Of a DNA stretch of 64,000 nucleotides, positions 30,334-39,177 are shown piece after piece. This stretch comes from Ignavibacteria bacterium (GTDB taxonomy: Bacteria; Bacteroidota; Ignavibacteria; OLB7). The position numbers and the translations under genes were made by a program. The notes beneath the pieces were generated by a model that saw nothing but the letters and a program-made list of their open reading frames with translations, was not told the DNA's origin and made no database searches. Each line of letters begins with the position of its first letter. Positions within the stretch are counted from its first letter, which is position 1. The stretch lies in NCBI GenBank assembly GCA_020635205.1, contig JACKAE010000003.1, positions 558,001-622,000 on the forward strand, given 5' to 3'.

Positions 30334-31056
30334 TTGATTTACAGACAAACGACGCCCTATTTTGCAGCGATACGTTATAAGAAGAATCTCCAAACCAATC
30401 TTGAAGTGATATCATTGCGTACTCAGAAACCATCTCTACACATTTGGCATATCACGTTGCCAACCTGTGCTTCACTACTGCTGCTCCTTTTAATGTCATG
30501 TGGCGAAGGAGTAGACAATTCTAAGTCGGGTGACCAGACAGCAAAACAGACTGAGTCGGCTACTTGGCTCCTAACTTCAGATCACTACGACACCCTCTCT
30601 CCAAATCCAACCCCACTCAGTGGTGGGAAGCCTTCTGTTGAGGAACTGGTAGAAGCTGGTTTGAAAGGATTGAATGAGAAGGATACCGCCACCCTCCTCA
30701 CCATGATGATAAGTCGCGAAGAATACGACTCCATTATCTATCCCGAACTTGGCAAGTACTGGAGCGGAGCACGGGATATGCGGGAAACAATTACTCAGTG
30801 GCAGCGAACGAACCACTTTGGCTCAGCTGAGAAGGGATTGCGAAGACTGCTACGAGACTATGGAGGGAAATCGTTCAAGCTGGCAGCCGTCGAGTTCCAA
30901 GATTCGACGCAGACTTACCCAAGCTACACAATTTATCAACGACCTATTGTTGCCGCCATTGACGATCACAACAAAAAAGGGCAGATCAAGAATTTCGGTT
31001 CAATAATTGAGAAGAATGGTGTTTTCAAATTTTTTTCATTTAATGATCGGAATTAG
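30334..31056 (+). CDS. Small putative lipoprotein, unknown function
   Basis: Up to 240 residues. A hydrophobic stretch ending LLLLLLMSCGEG looks like a lipoprotein signal with lipidated Cys, but it sits about 55 residues after the first ATG. The true start is therefore probably a later GTG or TTG near 30400-30420, and the 5' limit is uncertain. The mature part (EELVEAGLKGLNEKDTATLLTMMISREEYDSIIYPELGK ...) resembles small periplasmic NTF2-like lipoproteins by eye only. Base composition is more AT-rich than the receptor genes upstream. No operon partner is obvious, because it lies behind a terminator. Confidence 0.6.
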   Translation: MIYRQTTPYFAAIRYKKNLQTNLEVISLRTQKPSLHIWHITLPTCASLLLLLLMSCGEGVDNSKSGDQTAKQTESATWLLTSDHYDTLSPNPTPLSGGKPSVEELVEAGLKGLNEKDTATLLTMMISREEYDSIIYPELGKYWSGARDMRETITQWQRTNHFGSAEKGLRRLLRDYGGKSFKLAAVEFQDSTQTYPSYTIYQRPIVAAIDDHNKKGQIKNFGSIIEKNGVFKFFSFNDRN

Positions 31057-31332
31057 TTCAAACAGGCGTGGCTGTCTGAATTACATTCACTTTTGATGAT
31101 TTCAAGGTTTCTGAACAATCAATTCGGTGAATTCTAATAGCAATGGCAACTTAAAAGTCGTTAAAACTCACTCGACTTACCCAATTATTCATTCAACAGA
31201 GTCCTGTGTACACAGGAAAATTATGGAATGATAACACTACATTTCAGCGAATCACCACTACATTAGTTAGCCATAGAAATTAAATCTACTGGTTGTCCAA
31301 TATTCTATATCACCAACTACACGTGATGCTCT

Positions 31333-33930
31333 ATGAAAACGGCATTCTACTTATTCTTGACATCATCATTCCTAATTCTCATTGCTTCTCATTCATTACA
31401 CAGCCAAGAGACAGGCATAGATGTCCCCAGAATCATTAGCTATCAAGGATTTATAAACAATTCGGACAGATTGCCAATTTCTAATGGCACTTACCGAATC
31501 AATGTTAATCTTTATAGTGACAGTGAAGGCTTACACTCAATTTGGAGTGGCAGTTATGAGACTATGATAACTAACGGTCTATTCCACTTATTTCTTGGCA
31601 GTGGTGACTACCCATTTACTGACGAAACAGTTTTTGATCGACCGCTCTGGCTTGGAGTAGCACTTAACGGTCAAGGTGAGATGTTCCCTTTCACTCCTTT
31701 ATCTTCAGTCCCATACGCAATGAGCGTTTCTAATGGATCAATATCGACAGCAAAGCTTGTTGATGGTGCAGTTACTGCTAAAAAGCTATCCGTGGATTAC
31801 ATCAGCTCTCTAATTGTTGATGGGATTTCAACCAAAGGAGCCAATCAAGAGATTAACATTGTCGGTGGCAAAGGAGTTGCTGTGCAATACGACGCATCGA
31901 ATTCAAACATCATTATTGAATTAGATAACGCTCTCTCGAAAGGCAAGAAAGGAGCAAGAACACTGGGTATTTGGGGCAACACAAATTTCTATGGATTTGA
32001 CGGAGATGTTGGAAGTGGTCCGACGAATAACATTCCTAATGCAACTGCCTCGCAGTATAATGTAGTTGTTGGTGGAGATAACAATGACATAGGCAATGGG
32101 ACGGACAATCCAGATTACACAGTTATCGGAGGAGGTAAAGACAACAACATTTTGAGTGATTACGGAACTATCTCAGGAGGGGAAAACAACCTGATAAGCA
32201 CGAGCAGCCACCATAGCACCCTTGCTGGAGGCGAGGACAACGAAATAAGCGATGAACACGCAACAATTAGTGGTGGCTCTTCTAATACTGCTTCCAATGA
32301 ATTTACCGTAATTAGTGGTGGCTCTTCTAATACTGCTTCTGGAGTCTATGCTATAACGTCTGGAGGATTTAACAACATTGCTTCTAATACTCATTCAGTT
32401 GTTAGTGGTGGACAAACAAACAAGGCCTCAGGGTTGTGGTCTACAGTTTCCGGAGGATATTTGAACTGGAGTGAAAATTCATATACATCAATTTCTGGTG
32501 GGAGTGCAAATCACGCATCAGGTCTAAAGTCAACAATAGGCGGTGGTGAAGAGAACGATGCCCAATCAGATTTCAGTTCAATTGCAGGTGGATACGACAA
32601 CAACATATCGGCAGCTAATTCTACGATTGGTGGCGGGTATACCAATGATATTGAAGGTAGCAACTCAACAATTGGTGGAGGTAATTCTAATAAGATTTAC
32701 AATAGCAGTTCAACATACAACACAATCGGTGGTGGTAGCTCCAATAATGTTGGCGCAAGCCTGACATCATCATCATATGCTTTTATAGGAGGAGGATCCG
32801 GCAATAAGACCTTGGCAGATTATTCAGTGGCTGGAGGAGGAAACACAAACACTGTTTCAGGCAGCTATGCGGTTATTGCTGGTGGAAGCACGAATACTGC
32901 TTCAGGTAGCTATTCTGTAGCTGGAGGAGGTAGCACAAATACTGTTTCAGGCAATTATGCAGTCATTGCTGGTGGGAATCAGAACAACATCACGAGCATT
33001 TATGCAACAATTGGCGGAGGCACTGAAAACTCAGTCTCTGGAACCAAAAGCACAATTGGTGGTGGCGAACTCAATATGATTGGTGCTGGCACTTTTATGA
33101 ATACAATTGGTGGTGGTCAGTCCAATTCAATTACGAGCACTAATAATGCCACAATTGGAGGTGGAGTTAACAACATCATTCAGAACACATCAAACTCCTC
33201 AACAATTGGTGGTGGATTTGAGAACACAATCACGTCCGGTGGCATCCTTGCTACTATTCCTGGAGGAACTTTATTGCGAGCCAAAAGTTTTGCTCAAACT
33301 GTAATGGGAGTTGCGAATGTGCCAAGAGGGAGCATAACACCTGGTTTTTCAGTCAATTTTACTGATGCTTTCAATGATCCACTTCTTATTGTCGGAAACG
33401 GCAATGGCATCCGTATGTCCAATGCATTTGAAGTTTCATATAATGGTCACTCTATTGTTTACGACAAAAATGGTTCAGGAATGGGAGGAGGTAGAGCGGC
33501 GGTACGTGGAGCGACTTATATGGATAACACTATTTATGCTTGGGGTGATATCAATGATGATGGTTCTGCCGTTTGCGATTTTGGAGTTCAATCTGTTCAG
33601 CATTTAGGAATAGGCTGGTATCGCATCACATTGAACCTTGCCTACCACGATGGTACCCCTATGACCCTTGACTGTGCTTCAATCACAGTTACTCAACGTA
33701 CAGATCATCTTCCACCTGCACTTCCAGTGGATCCCCCTCCAATGGGACTTTGTAGCAATGTTACCACTTCTCGATTTGATCCTGCCACTAATACCTTTGA
33801 CGTATACATAACTGCCATAGGTCTTGTCGGAGCTGGAGGTAATTTCTCAATGGTATGTAATAGCATTGACCGAGATTTTATGTTCAAGGTAACTGGACGT
33901 CCATCACCTCATGCCTCAGATCCACAATAG
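31333..33930 (+). CDS. YadA-head-like repeat protein, secreted fibre or adhesin
   Basis: 865 residues, AT-rich compared with its neighbours. Signal peptide MKTAFYLFLTSSFLILIASHSLHSQ. An N-terminal domain (about 33-135; IISYQGFINNSDRLPISNGTY) is followed by a linker. Then come 26 repeats of about 15 residues of the form xxSTIGGGxxNxxSG (about 235-650), the pattern of trimeric-autotransporter head beta-rolls. The C-terminal domain (about 670-865; TIYAWGDINDDGSAVCDFG ... FMFKVTGRP) replaces the usual membrane anchor, and there is no T9SS or YadA anchor domain. The protein may form a trimeric fibre. Its end domains match those of the 54740-55837 protein. Possible transferred gene, judging by composition. 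Confidence 0.82.
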   Translation: MKTAFYLFLTSSFLILIASHSLHSQETGIDVPRIISYQGFINNSDRLPISNGTYRINVNLYSDSEGLHSIWSGSYETMITNGLFHLFLGSGDYPFTDETVFDRPLWLGVALNGQGEMFPFTPLSSVPYAMSVSNGSISTAKLVDGAVTAKKLSVDYISSLIVDGISTKGANQEINIVGGKGVAVQYDASNSNIIIELDNALSKGKKGARTLGIWGNTNFYGFDGDVGSGPTNNIPNATASQYNVVVGGDNNDIGNGTDNPDYTVIGGGKDNNILSDYGTISGGENNLISTSSHHSTLAGGEDNEISDEHATISGGSSNTASNEFTVISGGSSNTASGVYAITSGGFNNIASNTHSVVSGGQTNKASGLWSTVSGGYLNWSENSYTSISGGSANHASGLKSTIGGGEENDAQSDFSSIAGGYDNNISAANSTIGGGYTNDIEGSNSTIGGGNSNKIYNSSSTYNTIGGGSSNNVGASLTSSSYAFIGGGSGNKTLADYSVAGGGNTNTVSGSYAVIAGGSTNTASGSYSVAGGGSTNTVSGNYAVIAGGNQNNITSIYATIGGGTENSVSGTKSTIGGGELNMIGAGTFMNTIGGGQSNSITSTNNATIGGGVNNIIQNTSNSSTIGGGFENTITSGGILATIPGGTLLRAKSFAQTVMGVANVPRGSITPGFSVNFTDAFNDPLLIVGNGNGIRMSNAFEVSYNGHSIVYDKNGSGMGGGRAAVRGATYMDNTIYAWGDINDDGSAVCDFGVQSVQHLGIGWYRITLNLAYHDGTPMTLDCASITVTQRTDHLPPALPVDPPPMGLCSNVTTSRFDPATNTFDVYITAIGLVGAGGNFSMVCNSIDRDFMFKVTGRPSPHASDPQ
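32266..32339 (+). repeat. 45-base tandem duplication inside the repeat gene
   Basis: The 29 bases at 32266-32294 recur exactly at 32311-32339, a period of 45 bases (one 15-residue repeat). This shows recent unit duplication at the DNA level. Confidence 0.85.
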
Positions 33931-33952
33931 CTCATATATAACTGCCCTAATT

Positions 33953-33996
33953 GAACAGGGTGTTTGAGTAAGCTTTTTAACTCAAACACCCTGTTC
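33953..33996 (+). terminator. Strong 17-bp hairpin after the YadA-head-like gene
   Basis: GAACAGGGTGTTTGAGT (33953-33969) pairs perfectly with ACTCAAACACCCTGTTC (33980-33996) around a 10-base loop containing five T. The tail is only weakly T-rich. Confidence 0.8.
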
Positions 33997-34128
33997 TATA
34001 GATTCCCTTAGAACCTTCGAATTAGGCCAATTCACGTTTTGAAAAAACGATTGTATTCACCCCCTCTGAACCTCCGTCTCAATTTGTCTCTTGTCTCTCC
34101 CAAATCCTCGCCGTAAACTTAGGGCAAA

Positions 34129-34199
34129 TGTGAATCGTCAGGGAGGTGCGCGTGATCAACGCTTCGGTGGATCGCGCGCTTCTCGTGAGATGATTCACA
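34129..34199 (+). ncRNA. Candidate structured RNA or 5' leader with UUCG tetraloop
   Basis: Nested stems: an outer 11-bp stem TGTGAATCGTC (34129-34139) with GATGATTCACA (34189-34199); an inner 10-bp stem GCGCGTGATC (34148-34157) with GATCGCGCGC (34170-34179); and at the tip CGC-UUCG-GUG (34160-34169). An asymmetric purine-rich internal loop AGGGAGGT separates the stems. It sits 61 bases before the start of the 706-residue isomerase gene, so it may be a regulatory leader or a small RNA. It matches no riboswitch class that I recognise. Confidence 0.45.
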
Positions 34200-34260
34200 C
34201 TTTATTTGTCGAACGAAGTAGATTTCGAACGTAGAACAACGATTTTAGAGTCGATCCAGT

Positions 34261-36381
34261 ATGATGCACAAATTCCGCCTCTTTTCTCTTTCCCTTCTCT
34301 TTATCTCTTCAAGTTTTTCAATGCTCCTAAGCCAATCCGGAAGTTCATCGGGTGGAGAGGCCGGAGAGAGAATTGTTCCCGACAAAGTCAAGCAGAAGGA
34401 ACTTCTCCGCGTTGGCGATGAAACCTTTACAGTAGAGGATATTGCCCAAGCGTGGGGAAGAACACCGGGAAAGAACGTCCCGAGTTTCTACGATTTACCG
34501 CGCGATTCAGCACTGGCATTCATCAACCTTTATGCTGACTTCCGGTTAAAAGTTCACGAAGCAAAGGATCGTGGGTTGAATAAACGAGCCGAATTTGTTG
34601 AGGAGATGGAGCGAAATCGCGATCAAGTAGCCTTGGGAATCGGACCGTTCAACAGTGTAAGTGGTGAAGGCTATCTCTTCCAGCGTAAGCTGGTAGATCC
34701 TGGAATGCAGGAGATTTGGAAGCGGAGAAACGAAGAGGTGAAGGTTGCTCTGATCTTCTCGCAGATGGATCCAACAAATCCAGCAGATACACTCCGCGCA
34801 TTCAACCGAACTGCAGATATGCTCCGGCGCATCGCGAACGGTGCAGACTTCTTGAGAATGGCAGTCGACTCGACAGATGATCCAAGTTTGAAGAAGAATC
34901 AGGGTGTATTCGGTTGGGTGACCGGCGGGATGATGCCCCGCGAGATGGAGAATGCCGCATTCGAAACGGCGAGTGGTAAGGTCTTCCCCGACGTGATTAG
35001 GCTTCCAGCCGGTTACGTTCTGGTGAAAGTGCTCGACCGAAGTCAACGAGTGAAGGTGCAGATTGCACACATTGTCTTGGATGTCACAAAACGGGTAGAT
35101 GGCACAGATACTGATGCAGAGGCAAAAGCGGCAGCAGAGGAAGCACTCTCTCGCATCCGCAAGGGGGAAACGTTCGAGGATGTTGCCCGTGATGTTAGCA
35201 TGGACCGGACGAGTGCCCAACATGGAGGACATCTCCTGAGTTGGTACACCCGCTCACTCGGCTTTGAATCCCGTCCCGGAAAACTCCCCCCGATTTTCGA
35301 AGATGCCGTCTTTAACCTTGAGGATGGGAAAGTCTCCGATGTGCTCCGAGACGAGATCGGCTACAGGATTGTAAAGCGAGTAGAAAGTCAGTTGCCTACG
35401 TTCGAAGAAGAAGAGAAAGCAATCCGCGATATTTATCGCCGATATTTTCTGGAGGGTGATCGGAATGCCTACATCGATAATGTTCTCAACAAACAAGGAT
35501 TCCGTATCGACCAACCAACGTTCGAAGCTGTTCTCCTCTCTGTTGACACCACAAGAAGTGCCGCCGAAGATACCTGGGCAAACGGCATTACTCCGGCACT
35601 ACGAGGGCGCACCTTCTTCTACCTCGGGAACTCCTCCTGGACCGTCGGAGATTGGATCGATACAATCGGATCAAGTCCTCGCTATCGAGCACTCCCCCTC
35701 AGTCGTATCAGTTTGGAAGCTTCAATCAAGGCAATGCTTGAGTACAAGGCGTTGAAAGCAGAGGCAACCACTCTCGAGAAAGAGTATCCTGACTTTGCAC
35801 GGCTGATAGGTGAGTTCTACGATGGAGCACTCATCTTCGAACTTGAACAGCAAGAAGTCTACTCGAAAGTCAGCTACGACGAAGAAGAGGGGAAAAAATA
35901 CTTCAACCAACACCAGAAGGAATATCTGACCTCAACCAAGTTGGGACTCTCCGAGATATTTGTCTACACCGAAGATGATGCCAAGGCATTCTACAAGCGG
36001 GCAACGTCGGGTGAGGATTTCGCCACACTTGCAAAGAACAACACAGAGCGTCAAGGCTTCCGCCAGAAAGAAGGAAAGTGGCCGATTGCCGATGCACGCA
36101 ACTCGGACTTGGTTCGCATGACCTTAGAAAAAGTGCAAACTCCAAAGGTTGGAATGATCGTTGAACCCTTCGCAAATCAAGGTGGCGTGAGCGTTATCCG
36201 GATTGACGAAGTAGAACTCCCTCGCCAAAAGACATACGAGGAGGCACGGGGAGAGGTGATGGGTGACTACAATGACTGGCGCGAAAAAGAGTTGCGCCGA
36301 GGGTTAGTTGCGTCGTTTAGAAAAAAATATTCTGTCAAGGTCGATTCAAAGGCACTGGATGCAGCACTTTCAGCCAAATAG
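34261..36381 (+). CDS. Periplasmic parvulin-type peptidyl-prolyl isomerase, multi-domain
   Basis: 706 residues. Signal peptide MMHKFRLFSLSLLFISSSFSMLLSQ. Three PpiC/parvulin-like segments can be seen: about 150-262 (FLRMAVDSTDDPSLKKNQGV); about 263-380 (IAHIVLDVTK ... FEDVARDVSMDRTSAQHGG), the best match; and a degenerate one about 558-655 (LSEIFVYTEDDAKAFYKRA). Such proteins catalyse cis-trans proline isomerisation and chaperone outer-membrane or secreted proteins in the periplasm. It is longer than SurA or PrsA. It is the first gene of a four-gene plus-strand run with a second isomerase and two M16 peptidases, which points to envelope-protein quality control. Confidence 0.88.
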   Translation: MMHKFRLFSLSLLFISSSFSMLLSQSGSSSGGEAGERIVPDKVKQKELLRVGDETFTVEDIAQAWGRTPGKNVPSFYDLPRDSALAFINLYADFRLKVHEAKDRGLNKRAEFVEEMERNRDQVALGIGPFNSVSGEGYLFQRKLVDPGMQEIWKRRNEEVKVALIFSQMDPTNPADTLRAFNRTADMLRRIANGADFLRMAVDSTDDPSLKKNQGVFGWVTGGMMPREMENAAFETASGKVFPDVIRLPAGYVLVKVLDRSQRVKVQIAHIVLDVTKRVDGTDTDAEAKAAAEEALSRIRKGETFEDVARDVSMDRTSAQHGGHLLSWYTRSLGFESRPGKLPPIFEDAVFNLEDGKVSDVLRDEIGYRIVKRVESQLPTFEEEEKAIRDIYRRYFLEGDRNAYIDNVLNKQGFRIDQPTFEAVLLSVDTTRSAAEDTWANGITPALRGRTFFYLGNSSWTVGDWIDTIGSSPRYRALPLSRISLEASIKAMLEYKALKAEATTLEKEYPDFARLIGEFYDGALIFELEQQEVYSKVSYDEEEGKKYFNQHQKEYLTSTKLGLSEIFVYTEDDAKAFYKRATSGEDFATLAKNNTERQGFRQKEGKWPIADARNSDLVRMTLEKVQTPKVGMIVEPFANQGGVSVIRIDEVELPRQKTYEEARGEVMGDYNDWREKELRRGLVASFRKKYSVKVDSKALDAALSAK

Positions 36382-36446
36382 CATAGATGAGCTTGCAAGT
36401 CCAATCAACTGCAGACGACTGTTGACGAAGAAAAATTAAGAAGAAG

Positions 36447-37859
36447 ATGAAGAGAATGACGCAAACAATGAATAGAGAACCACTGAGCTTGATGGCAGCA
36501 TCCAGAAATCAAATAGTTCGTTCGTTCGCCATAATGGTGCTCCTCCTCCTCTCAATCGGCAGTGCCGTCGGCCAACCGACTGGGAAGGACTTGCTCTCCG
36601 GCGGACCGATTGCAGGAGAGTCGAGAGGGGCGAGCCAGACAGTAATAGAGAGCGTTGTAGCAGTTGTGGGAAATCGGATTATCCTACGAACTGACGTTCT
36701 GCAACGGGCAGCAATGCTGAGCGAAACTGCACAGCGAGCTGGGTTGACCGACGCACAACTTCTGCACGAGGTGTTGAACGACCTGATCTACAATAATCTC
36801 TTCCTCGTGAAAGCAGAAGAGGATAGCATCACGGTTTCAGATGAGCTTGTAAGTGCTCAGGCTGATGAATATGTTAACCGCATTCTCCGCCAAGCTGGTT
36901 CAGAAAGTGCGTTGGAAGAGGCCGTTGGAAAGAGTATGCCGGAGATCAAGTCCGAAGCACGCAAGTTGGTCAGAGAACAGTTGTTAGTGCAGACGCTTCA
37001 GCAGCGCCACTTTATGGGAATGAAGGTAACCGAGCGGGATATCAACGAGTTTTATCGACAGTACAAAGACTCTCTTCCACAAATCCCTGAGCAAATTGAG
37101 CTTGCCCACATCTACATTGGGGCGAAGCCGAGCGAGGAAGGACGGAAGAACGCTATTGCGCTCGCCCACTCTATTATCGACTCGATTAAGGGAGGAAAAG
37201 ACTTTGCTGAATTTGTTCGACGATATTCTGTTGACCCCGGTTCGGCAACGAAGGGGGGAGATCTTGGCTGGGCGGGAAAGGGAAAGTTTGTGCCGGAATA
37301 TGAGAATACAGCTTGGAATCTGAACCTGAATGAGATCTCTGAACCAGTTGAGTCGAAGTACGGGATCCACATTATCCAACGGATCGACGAACGGGAGAAC
37401 GAGATTCGCACACGACACATCTTGCTGCCAATTAAGTCGACAGAGGCAGAACAACAAGCCCTTATTGACACGCTACAACAGATTCGCAGCCGCGCAACTG
37501 CTGGTGAAAACTTTGGGGCACTTGCTACGCAATACAGCGAAGATGATGAGTCGAAGTATCAAGATGGATTTTTTGCCAGAGAGGTGACCACAAAGTTAGG
37601 AGCGTACGAGTGGATTTTAGACTCGTTGGAAATCGGCGATGTTTCTACACCTCGCCCCTACCAAGTTTCACCAACAGAGACTGGTTACCACATTATCAAA
37701 CTTGTGCGAGTGATTCCTCCGCACGAGTTTGATCCGGTTGAAGACCGCGACCTGCTGGAGCAGCAGGCAACTACCTGGAAACAACGGAAGGAACTCTTAG
37801 CCTGGATCGATGAGCTACAGAAGAGTATCTACTGGGAAATAAAGGACGACCTTCAGTAG
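36447..37859 (+). CDS. SurA-like periplasmic chaperone / peptidyl-prolyl isomerase
   Basis: 470 residues. A signal-anchor-like stretch (IMVLLLLSIGSAVGQ) follows a basic N-terminus. The SurA N-domain starts VVAVVGNRIILRTDV at about residue 68. Two parvulin domains follow: about 205-310 (ELAHIYIGAKPSEEGRK ... GGDLGWAGKGKFVPEYE) and about 315-425 (RTRHILLPIKSTEAEQQ ... GYHIIKLVRV). This is the usual SurA layout, so the likely role is escorting unfolded outer-membrane proteins. It begins 65 bases after the previous isomerase gene and ends 3 bases before the M16 peptidase, so it is very likely co-transcribed. Confidence 0.92.
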   Translation: MKRMTQTMNREPLSLMAASRNQIVRSFAIMVLLLLSIGSAVGQPTGKDLLSGGPIAGESRGASQTVIESVVAVVGNRIILRTDVLQRAAMLSETAQRAGLTDAQLLHEVLNDLIYNNLFLVKAEEDSITVSDELVSAQADEYVNRILRQAGSESALEEAVGKSMPEIKSEARKLVREQLLVQTLQQRHFMGMKVTERDINEFYRQYKDSLPQIPEQIELAHIYIGAKPSEEGRKNAIALAHSIIDSIKGGKDFAEFVRRYSVDPGSATKGGDLGWAGKGKFVPEYENTAWNLNLNEISEPVESKYGIHIIQRIDERENEIRTRHILLPIKSTEAEQQALIDTLQQIRSRATAGENFGALATQYSEDDESKYQDGFFAREVTTKLGAYEWILDSLEIGDVSTPRPYQVSPTETGYHIIKLVRVIPPHEFDPVEDRDLLEQQATTWKQRKELLAWIDELQKSIYWEIKDDLQ

Positions 37860-37862
37860 ACT

Positions 37863-39161
37863 ATGTCCATTGACCTTCAGAAAGAAGAGTTGACAACTAA
37901 AACGAGACCGATCTGTACTGAACGGCGGCTGAAGAACGGACTCTGGATGATCTGTCACCCAGACCAAACCGCACCGATTCTAACTCTCGATCTGATCTAT
38001 CGGGTAGGGTCACGCTACGAAGAGCCGGGCAAGACTGGCTACGCCCACCTGTTCGAGCACTTAATGTTTGACGGCTCCGAATATATCGGGCGTGGTGAGT
38101 ACGACCGATACTGCACAATGGTTGGGGGAGAGAATAATGCTTGGACATCTCCCGACTTGACGAATTACTGGCTAACGCTCCCAGCAGATAATCTGGAAAT
38201 GGCTCTCTGGTTGGAATCGGGACGCATGTCTGGATTTGGTATAACGCAAGAGTCGCTCGATACACAAAAGAGTGTGGTAACAGCCGAGAAACGTCAGGTG
38301 ATCGACAACGTTCCTTACGGAAATGCCGGAACAATTCTACGCGAACTCCTCTTCCCTCCCACTCACCCATATAGCCACGAACCTATCGGTACGATTGAAG
38401 ATGTAGAGAAGGCAACACTCGAGGAACTTCGAGATTTCCACGGGCGCTTCTACGTGCCTGAGAACGCCATTTTAGTTTTGGCCGGAGCAGTTGACCCTGA
38501 AGAGACACTCGACAAAGCGGAAGAATATTTTGGAGAGATAAAACAGACCACACGTCCACCTCTCGCGCAAAGAACTCTCATCGATGAAAATTTTCACCAT
38601 GGCTCCCGTCGGATAGTTGCCGACCCAATTACACCACTCCCCGCAATCTTCTTAGGCTGGAGAATTCCTGACTTGCAGTCGCACGATCTGCACGGACTGG
38701 AACTTCTCTCGATGATTCTCGCCGATGGTGATAGTTCGCGGTTTAGACGTGCCCTTGAGTATCAACCACTGATTGCTTCGGAGACATCTGCCTTTATTGA
38801 GGAGGGAGAACTGGGCTCGATTTTCTCTGCCTACGCTATTGCACAGAACAACCGGATATCGACAGCACGACTTGAGCGGGAACTCCTGAAGGAAATTGGT
38901 AAGACAGCAACCGAGGGTGTAACCGAAGCAGAGTTAATGAAGGCAAAAAACCGAAAGATGACAGCCATTGTACACGGATTGCTCTCGATCTCCGAACGTG
39001 CCGAACGGATTGCCTGCAACGCCGCACTCTACGAGAATCCCCACCTTACGTGGGATGAAATCAGCTACTACGAAAAGATTACCATCGACGAGATAAAAGA
39101 GCTGGCAGATCGCTATCTTCGCTCGGTTGAGCCAGTAGTTGTTGAGTATATGAGTTCGTGA
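37863..39161 (+). CDS. M16 family zinc metallopeptidase, catalytic subunit
   Basis: 432 residues, right for a one-core M16B peptidase. The inverted zinc motif HxxEH is intact (H62-L-F-E65-H66), and the third ligand lies at about Glu142 in VVTAEKRQ. The second, inactive-type domain follows (about 225-430). No signal peptide is visible from this start, so it may be cytoplasmic. Family members degrade peptides such as cleaved signal or processing fragments. It follows the SurA-like gene with a 3-base gap and is followed by a partner that lacks the zinc motif, like the alpha/beta pairs of mitochondrial processing peptidase and other bacterial M16 pairs. Confidence 0.93.
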   Translation: MSIDLQKEELTTKTRPICTERRLKNGLWMICHPDQTAPILTLDLIYRVGSRYEEPGKTGYAHLFEHLMFDGSEYIGRGEYDRYCTMVGGENNAWTSPDLTNYWLTLPADNLEMALWLESGRMSGFGITQESLDTQKSVVTAEKRQVIDNVPYGNAGTILRELLFPPTHPYSHEPIGTIEDVEKATLEELRDFHGRFYVPENAILVLAGAVDPEETLDKAEEYFGEIKQTTRPPLAQRTLIDENFHHGSRRIVADPITPLPAIFLGWRIPDLQSHDLHGLELLSMILADGDSSRFRRALEYQPLIASETSAFIEEGELGSIFSAYAIAQNNRISTARLERELLKEIGKTATEGVTEAELMKAKNRKMTAIVHGLLSISERAERIACNAALYENPHLTWDEISYYEKITIDEIKELADRYLRSVEPVVVEYMSS

Positions 39162-39177
39162 GTGTGAGAGTGTAGGA

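Larger units (their letters stand above)
33931..34260. other. 330-base intergenic region with terminator and structured element
   Basis: Contains the 17-bp terminator hairpin at 33953-33996 and the GC-rich folded element at 34129-34199. No coding frame. Confidence 0.5.

Noticed and set aside
32046..33290. Regular repeats that could suggest a CRISPR array
   Set aside because: The period is 45 bases with no constant repeat/unique spacer split, and the whole stretch is one reading frame with a 15-residue protein repeat.
34546..35232. 228-codon open frame on the minus strand
   Set aside because: It lies entirely opposite the well-supported isomerase gene, has no signal, motif or ribosome site, and its composition is that of an antisense shadow.
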